Source of the DNA: Allacma fusca
Lineage: Eukaryota > Arthropoda > Collembola > Symphypleona > Sminthuridae
Direction: 5' to 3'
DNA length: 64,000 nucleotides
Assembly: GCA_947179485.1 (NCBI GenBank)
Contig: OX359245.1
Coordinates: 37,497,067-37,561,066, forward strand
Shown: positions 57,001 through 64,000 of the stretch, piece by piece
Layout: each line of letters opens with the position of its first letter
Numbering within the stretch: the first letter of the stretch is position 1
Made by a program: the position numbers and the translations under genes
The notes under the pieces: model-generated
What the model was told of the DNA's origin: nothing
The model's input: only the letters and a program-made list of their open reading frames with translations
Databases searched by the model: none

Positions 57001-60000
57001 CTCGGCCGCGTAGCGAAACCTAGTGGTAAGCAATGGAGAGAGATTTTAGAACTCAAAACAGTTTGTAGCATGAGCAGTAATATTATATTTGGTCTTCGTG
57101 GCAGTTACTCGAAGGACTCAACTGAATCATATTTATAATAAATGTGGTCTTGAAGCAATACATGTATATATTTAACTTCAATGCCACTTACTTTGTTTTC
57201 CAGACACAAACGGTCTCACTTCTATAATTAATGGTAAGCAATAACGAGATTTTAGTGCTCAGAAAAGTAACGTTAAAACAACTTCTCAACGGCTCATTTT
57301 TATTCTATTATTATTTTTAATTACACATTTGTATTCACTGAATTCCCCTCAACGGTCTCTGTTTCAAAATACGAAGAGGTGCGTGTAATCACTTGTAATA
57401 ATTTAGTTCTCAAATATTCCACCCCTTTTGATAGTAATTACTTGGACCGAATCAAAAGTACGAAAAAGTTTCCTTTCTGCACCTTCAGCAATACTTTTCC
57501 CTGCGTGGATTCAAAATGTCAGCAATGCCATAGAATTTAATCCCCTTTGTTTCCGCGGACATAATTTTTTGTTTTCCTTAACAGGGAAGACGTTAACAAT
57601 TCCTAACAAAAATCCCGGTTAAAATAAAAATGAATTTAAAAAGTCCGGGTTAGTCAAGCAAGGTCCGTAAATTTGAAAATCCCTGCTGAGAAAAGAAACT
57701 CTTTTCCCATTGAAAATTTCCCTGCTGAAAGAGTTTTGAGAATAGTAAGAGGAGAATTTCAGTGATTTTATTCCACTGTTGTGTTGATACCGTTGAGATT
57801 CAGACTCAGACCCACAATAAGGGATAATTACATAATTGCAACAAACAAGCTATTCAAGCGCAATACGAGATTTCCGACCGCGGATATCCCGGATTGACGC
57901 TGAGACTTTAGTAATTGTTTTGAAACTGTATTGAAGCCAATTAAGATCTGAATGCTAATTTTCAAAAATCACATATGTCGGTAGCAATATATGTATGTGC
58001 TTAACTTGAATGCCGTTTACTTTTAATTTCCAGGTAACCCTTTAAAGACAATACTTGCGAGTGGTAAGAAATAGATGGAGATTTAAGAGCTTCACGAAGT
58101 AACGCTAAACTTAACTTACCAAGACTCATTTTTATTCTACTGTTATTTTTAATATTATACATTTTTATTCTTTTAATTTTACTCAATAATCTCTACTTGA
58201 AATTACGAAGAGGTGCGTGTAACCTGTTCGTAATAATTTAATTTTTAAACATTCCACCTATTTTGATAGTAATTTCCTTTTGACGTCATCCCTCTAGTAC
58301 TGTAAATCAGAAGTACCGAAAGTTTTCTTTCCGCACCTTCCATAATATGTTTTTTCCTGCTTACAATCCAATTTTCAGCAAGGTTATAGACTGCAATCTC
58401 TGTTGTGACCTGTTTAGGTCGTAGTTTCTTTGGTTTTATTATAAGCCTTTTAATTACTAGTTATTACATAAGTTTCAAGTAGCGTCATAGATTGCCCATT
58501 GCTGTAGTTTTTCGTACGTCTGTCCTGTAAACGCTGTATAAACAAATGTCATATGAATCTCACGTAATTATTGTCCCAAAGTAACCAAATTATGGTGTTT
58601 GTATTACATTTTCACCACAGATTAATTACTGGATAGTCCGACGTCATTATTATATTTCCAACAGATTTAATTATGAATCACTTCAATTTTGTAACCTAAA
58701 CGCCACTTACTTTGTTTTTTTTAAGTGCAGTGAGCCCATTTGGATTACTTAGTAAGTAATAGATTGAATTACTAAACTGTATCACGCAATGTTCACATAA
58801 TTTGCTACTTTGTTGTTTCAAAATGTGAGTCATGCTGTGAATTTTACTCAATACATTTGAAATCAACTGAGGTCGATAGGAATGTGACCATTCACAGTCA
58901 TTACGAAACTAATTGCTTTTAAATTAACATTCCTCCGACTTTATCCCCCGCTTAAGTTCCGCATGAGGGAGATTCTTTTTCCTCTTCTTTCTTAATATTT
59001 TATGTTATCGTTAATTTGAATTTCTTAGAGGTGTCACATACTTTGAATCCCATCTCTGTTAGAAAACTCAAAAATAGTTTGGTCTCGTCAAATGAGTCTA
59101 ATCCAAAAATATAGAACATTCAAATGAGTTTTAGAAATATGCAATATTTTATTTTTTCAAATCAAAAAATTGTATGATTAAAATTTCCCATACATTATTT
59201 TATTTATTTAACAATAAGCATTATTTTCTACTTGCACTGAGATGAATTTTGGAAATTCGGAAACTTTCATAAATTCTAAAAAATAATAAATCCTTATAAT
59301 TGAAAGTTGACTTATTGTTAATTAACATTCTTTATCAATGAGTCTTTAAGCACACAAGTGTAAAATTATGATTTGACTCATCTGACACTTAACATGTGAA
59401 AAGTAGCTGTTCCTGATTTTGTCTATTGACATTTTCCCCAGCCGTCGTGTCCCAAATGTAAATGTAAGTCTAGGAAAAACCGAGATTTAAATACTTTACC
59501 GGCGCCATTTGTTTCCAACCTACACAATTGTCAACTCAAAAACATTTCCATAAAAGTAAAATAATTAAAGGGTGTAAGAAATCAGCTTAAAAACGTTCAA
59601 ATGATTTACGTGTTATTTTTGCGTTGCATGTGCCGCACTTACCCGGCTAGGTAGCGTAGTAAAATTTTATAAATTATGTGTAATGAGTATCTTTTCGCTT
59701 ATGAATTTTTGTTGTCAAATTATTTGGTACTTTCGATGTTATCTGAAAACCTCATATTATTCATGGTTCCTAGAATTTTTTGTATCTGGAAAAGTTTTCA
59801 AACTCCTGCGATGCCTTTATACTAACTCCGTTTAGAACTTTAGATTCTCTCTAGCTGTAAATTATTTTTTTGGAATCGAGCTATTGGTCCTAATAATTAT
59901 TTATTATAAAAATTAAATTCAATGCATATTATGATTGAAAATGTCACTAATTAAAATTTGAGTGAAATTTATTTTATTTTTACAAAAGGTTTATTCCAGC

Positions 60001-61553
60001 TTCCGGTTTTGTCAGAACGTAAGCAATTCGACGGCTTTTATAGAACTTAATTTTTAGAATATTACCTAAAATTTTCACCATCTTAGATTTTGAAAATTTT
60101 TTTTACAAGTTCAAATTTTTAGCATAATTTTAATTATTTGTCGTCCACTGCTTGCTAAAACTTTTTGATTCCGTACAGCTTTTATTAATTAGGGAGTACT
60201 CACATAAAACATGTTCCTTCCGTAATCGCAAATATCTTTGTCGGCATCACGGAAGGCACTAAACGGAAACAACATTCCAACCGCTTACGAACAGACACCT
60301 CACATTCACCCTACCGTAAGTAATTACATACGGTCTGAACTTCTGTGAGAGGTCTCTCCATAACGGAGAAAAATTTTACCTGTCAACCATGTTGAAATAA
60401 TTGGAATACGTGGATATTGCTTAGAATCAATTTATTTGCCAAGCTTTCGAACTCAAACAGTGTTCATCTTCAGGGCTTAATTATGACTAACTATGCTATC
60501 CTTGTTTGATGTAGTATTTATAAAAATTTTACATTATTCTAATTTAAAATTATTGAGTTGTGAATATTTTGCAAAAAATAATTATTTTTTCAACAATTTA
60601 AATTAAAAACAAGATCAATCTATTAAATTCGGGATTATTGGCTTCCATGCGTTGCTTAAAATAAAACCTTGGTTGACGTTCATCAATGACTGTTTTGATT
60701 GTTGGATAACTAAACCTTCCTTTATTTGTCGTAGGAAATGATTATGTTCGGGAACAACAATCTTTGCATCGTCCCATGCAATATGATGACTTCTGTTTCT
60801 TATTATGTGTCTTGCAATAGCTGATTTTTTATATTCTTTTCTTCTGACATTATCTTTATGTTCTTGTACTCTTGTGTTTAGGTGCCTATAGGTTTCCCCA
60901 ACGTATATTGAATTGCAAGTATTACAAGGTATGATGTATACTCCAGCATTCTCAGAATTTTCTCCATCTTTTAAACTTTTCATTAAGTTTTGGATTTTTA
61001 TACCGGGTAAGAAAGTAGGTTTCCATTTCAAGACTCTTCTCAAGTATCCTGCGATCCTATTAGAAATATTGCCTATGTATGGAATTGGAATCCATGGTTC
61101 AATCTTGTTTTCTGTTTCTATGATTGATGAGAGCAAAATTGATGTGTCTGGTGCAGATAAAGACAAAACATGCTTAATGTGAGTACGGCCTTATATGTCC
61201 CGATTAGGAAAACGAGATTTTGAAGTCAAAACATTTACTTTTCCTAATTTTAAATATTTTCATACTGATTTTAAATTGATTGCATCACTTGAAACTTTTG
61301 TAATCTTAATTAGGCAAAGCATTTAATTTGATTCTAGTTGAAGGATGAAGTTAAATAGTAAACTGAAATCCAGAGCTTGTCCGTCTTGTTGTTTTCAAAT
61401 CTTTTACAAATGTAATTTAAATCACTTACAGAACAGAGACGTCGACGAGCTGAATATCTCCCAGGGAGACGACAGATTTCGCGAGCGCCCACTGGCACCG
61501 TACGTCAGCCAATCAAAAGATCAGCACCTACAAGGAATCTCCCGGCAACATAG
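54028..61553 (+). CDS. Micro-exon secreted-protein gene, copy C (readable throughout)
   Basis: Nine coding exons: 54028-54205, 54616-54648, 56012-56038, 56996-57025, 57204-57233, 58034-58063, 58731-58751, 59989-60018 and 61432-61553. Every intron is phase 1, so each internal exon of 21-33 nt is symmetrical. The exons total 501 nt, giving 166 residues. Exon 1 gives a signal peptide (MKLSSFVLACLAVIIVHETS), ELIPGRIQAARVKRE with an RVKR processing site, then a polar region. The last exon is Arg-rich (QRRRRAEYLPGRRQ near its start) and stops at TAG 61551-61553. No Cys occurs after the signal peptide. The acceptor of exon 58731 is the second of two AGs; the first would bring in a stop. A candidate extra exon near 59442 is not a multiple of three and is left out. 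It is probably a secreted, furin-processed basic peptide; the function is unknown. The design recalls micro-exon effector genes of aphids and schistosomes. Confidence 0.65.
56095..56689 (-). mobile_element. tRNA-derived SINE-like insertion, 16-bp duplication
   Basis: TGTAACATTAATTAAA is duplicated at 56079-56094 and 56690-56705. The insert is much more GC-rich than its surroundings. Read on the minus strand, its head has a B box GGCTTCGACTCC (56623-56634) and an A-box-like TGGTGGTGTAGCGTG (56657-56671), as in tRNA-promoted SINEs. It lies in intron 3 of copy C. Confidence 0.72.
60383..61165 (-). mobile_element. Second Penelope-like copy, short 5' truncation
   Basis: Nearly identical to the last 780 bases of the element at 12495-14324, in reverse orientation. 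It encodes the C-terminal part (SLSAPDTSILLSSIIE to the end, including SIYVGETYRHLNTRVQEH) at 61166-60615 with no interruption. It sits in the last intron of copy C. A target duplication was not evident. Confidence 0.88.
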
Positions 61554-63280
61554 GAATGTTGTATCAACCAAAATAGAGAACCTTAATTCCTCGTCTTGTT
61601 CTGCAGTTCCTCAAAATTATTTACAAATTATTGTCACTTAATTTTATACGTAACTAATTATACAGAGAAGTTAATTCAAATCCTACTCTCAATGCTTTAC
61701 TATAAGAATTGCCTATAAATATTTGATTTAACAGAAATTCGCATATATCGCTCGGATCTTAAAATTGGTTTTTGAGTTTAGATTTAGATAAATGGTTGTA
61801 TGCATTTTGAAGTGAAAGAATTATATTTGTCCAAATTTCATTTGAAAAAGGAATTCATATTGTTGTTTATAAGTCGTTGTAATTGATTCTATTTGAAATA
61901 AAAATGATTGTTCGTTGTATTGTAAAATTACTGTAATATTTGTGTTTGTTCAGCAATTTGAAGCATTTTAACTTGTCGAAGCAGACAATCTTGGTAAAAG
62001 CTCAACCGTTGAGTACGTTGCACTACAATTATAAATTGCAACCAAATGATATTATTTACGTTTCTTTATTTGCCTCTATGCCTGGAGGGAGGAGGATCGC
62101 TGCCACTACAAAGTGTATAAATAATAATGTAAATCATTGAGTTTCCGGAAACATGACGGAGTTTTAAATAAATTCATCTCCAAGAAATATTTTATTCCTT
62201 GATCTCATTTGGAGGTTCGTATCGACTTCCACTTAAACCATAAACTTTGCTACACTAGCGTTCTGCATCATGAAGGGGAAAACTCAAATAGAGACAAGGA
62301 AGAAAGCTTCGAAGTCTTGATATAGCTCGGGATTTTATTTATTTTCATAAATTCCGATTCATGACAAGTCCCTATTCAGAATAGGTAAAGGTATACACAA
62401 TATAGCCATTGCATATTTGCATATATGTAGATATTGTATGCATGGTGTGGTTTGGGAGAATCTTCATTTAATAAATAAACATTGAACTGAAGAATTTTTG
62501 AAAATTAAGAGAATTTCTTTCAAGTCAACCATTTACCATAACCCTTTAATATTTTAGCGCTAATTTCAAATAAATTCCATACTTCAAACATATTTGCATT
62601 CCCTTATAACCGTTACAAATACAGCCAGATGTTGCTACGTAAGTATATTGGTAAACAATAAAATAGACAATTTACATGATCTGAACTAATATCCGAGCAA
62701 TCGTTTGTATTTTATAAAGCTCAGTTTAACCAGCACTGGTTGACCTGATTCTGTTAGGGACAAACGATGTAAAGGTTCTGGAGTAAGAATGTGCTGGAAA
62801 TTGGATTCCGCAATTGAATTTACGTTTCAGGATTGCACTACCCAGTAAACCAAGACTGCTGGCGTTGTTTAGGGTTAAAGTTGGCTTTGCTGGGGAGACT
62901 ATCCGCAGAAAAGTCATTGGCAAGCCAGCAACAAAAAGCAATCATTAAGACGGGAATAAGTTGGATTACTGTTGGCTATTGTGGCAGAAGAAACAAAGTT
63001 TATTAGATGGCTTGCCGATGACGGGCCGTTTTCGTAATAATGAAGGGAATTGAGGCAACAAATTATATGGAAACATGTTGGCATGCCTAAATAGACCCAT
63101 CGAAGGCTTTCAGGGCAAATAGAATGCATCGGAGGATTTTCGCCGGTAGCTATCACTAGCCATGCGTTACTTATTGAATCATATAAACTGCATGTAGTTT
63201 AAAGAAACGGCCACAATCGCCATTTCATTGATTCTCCTGCTCTTGAAGATTTTCCTTACGAGTCCCAAACTTTTTACAGC
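61554..63280. other. 3' flank of copy C and start of a next unit
   Basis: Matches the flanks at 36.5, 41.2 and 48.1 kb. From about 62600 to 62860 it also matches the upstream blocks of copies B and C. The similarity stops near 62860, where unrelated DNA leads to the gene at 63281. No other gene was found. Confidence 0.5.
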
Positions 63281-63988
63281 ATGAAGCCAATTTATTACGT
63301 TGTGTATTTTCCGGAAGATAATAGTGTCGAAGTGGTTCCGTCCAACTGGTTGTTTAATGATAATACCAAGTCACACTGGCCAATAAATGTTGAAGATTTA
63401 AAAATCGTAACACTAGTGCAGAAGGCAGTAGATCCAATAGAGTGCCCAAAAATAAATTGGAAAATATATGACTGTGAAGTTCGTTATGGAGCAGGTAAGT
63501 AACAAAAATAGACAATATACTTACAACTAAATATTTAAACCTAAATCTAATTTGTACAAAAAATTATTTCACAATTCAATCACAATACAACAAACGGGAA
63601 AATAAAATGACAAGTGCAGCGATTAAACAATTTTGTCTTAAAAAATATATTTAATATTTTGAAATTTTTTTGGTTTTTAGATTGTTATGATAGAGCTACA
63701 TCAGGAGTAGAAAAAGCGTTGGACAACACCGAGTTTGAACTAACAGACACGGATTGTGAGGAAAAAACTCCAGGACGAAAACTTCGAAAAAGAGCAACCC
63801 GCAGCAAGCATCCACCGACAGTCAGCAAAGGCGATTTTCATTTCGTCACCGTTAATTCGCCCCCGTCAGTCACGGCAAACCCACCTGAAGCTGCTTGCAT
63901 TGGAAACCAGGATATAGTAACTGTGGCGGAGTTCGGCAATATTTTTGATAATGATACAGGAGGTTGGGATTTGTTTCGAAGGATATAA
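63281..63988 (+). CDS. Insect-type gene, first two exons (may continue past window)
   Basis: Exon 1 (63281-63494) reads MKPIYYVVYFPEDNSVEVVP, then WLFNDNTKSHWP. It ends in phase 1 at AG|GTAAGT. Exon 2 starts at 63681 after GGTTTTTAG and joins in frame (CYDRATSGVEKALD). It then has an acidic stretch, a basic RKLRKRATRSKHP and a polar region, with a stop at 63986. The N-terminal motif of a short beta-rich domain with VVP and a tryptophan-proline pair is one I know from many insect proteins that often end in a DUF4806 domain. That domain is not in the window, so the last exon may splice before the stop and continue beyond 64000. A nuclear role is plausible. Confidence 0.5.
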
Positions 63989-64000
63989 TGCAAAAAGTCA

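Noticed and set aside
43576..61553. Assignment of the micro-exon family to aphid bicycle genes
   Set aside because: Exon size, phase and signal peptide agree, but no Cys-Tyr-Cys motifs are present and the last exon is Arg-rich. The host group is unproven, so only the architectural similarity is noted.
1..64000. CRISPR arrays, riboswitches, tRNA or rRNA genes
   Set aside because: None seen. Repeats present are satellites, inverted repeats or transposon arms, and the genome is eukaryotic. The only tRNA-like sequence is the SINE head.

Overview
The window looks like an AT-rich arthropod, most likely insect, nuclear genome. Genes have short GT-AG introns, and no operons, ribosome binding sites or prokaryotic features are visible. 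Most of the DNA consists of transposable elements and decayed tandem duplicates. The insect order cannot be fixed from the sequence alone.

Layout. 1-2.5 kb: a 272-bp tandem satellite. 2.5-3.3 kb: a two-exon chromodomain plus C2H2 zinc-finger gene. 3.9-5.7 kb: unrecognised minus-strand ORFs. 6.4-6.7 kb: two exons of a small secreted protein. 7.2-10.5 kb: a broken hAT-type transposase. 11.1-11.4 kb: a small two-exon membrane-protein gene. 11.8-61.6 kb: a tandem array of a micro-exon gene family. Each copy starts with a signal-peptide exon, continues through many 21-36 nt exons in which the introns fall in phase 1, and ends in an Arg-rich exon. Copy A (11.8-36.5 kb) has lost exon 1 and is split by insertions. 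A stray last exon lies at 41.07 kb. Copy B (43.6-47.9 kb) is broken and has lost its 3' exons. Copy C (54.0-61.6 kb) can be read in full as a 166-residue secreted protein. 63.3-64.0 kb: the first exons of another host-type gene.

The main element is a complete Maverick/Polinton (adintovirus-like) provirus at 15845-33299, inside an intron of copy A. It has nearly identical terminal inverted repeats of about 325 bp starting AGTAGTAG, and a 6-bp target duplication with one mismatch (CACCCA/CACTCA). Left to right on the plus strand it carries integrase, a penton/minor-capsid-like protein, a basic core-like protein, major capsid protein, adenain-type protease, packaging ATPase, three small proteins (one with signal peptide and membrane anchor) and protein-primed DNA polymerase B. 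The right half holds a Pif1-type SF1 helicase on the minus strand, an unrecognised spliced plus-strand gene, basic and acidic minus-strand ORFs, and an intact three-exon minus-strand membrane protein. Several structural genes are interrupted (capsid nonsense codon, protease and polymerase frameshifts, polymerase palm deletion), so this copy is probably not autonomous despite its young-looking ends.

Other elements with defined ends: a 5'-truncated Penelope-like element (12.5-14.3 kb, 12-bp duplication) with a second copy at 60.4-61.2 kb; a hAT element at 44.3-46.1 kb (8-bp duplication) with a nested Harbinger-like MITE; a non-autonomous hAT element at 52.5-53.7 kb (8-bp duplication); a foldback element at 38.1-38.9 kb; a tRNA-derived SINE-like insertion at 56.1-56.7 kb (16-bp duplication); and a 683-bp uniform array of a 12-mer, TACCCACACCCG, at 39.9-40.5 kb.
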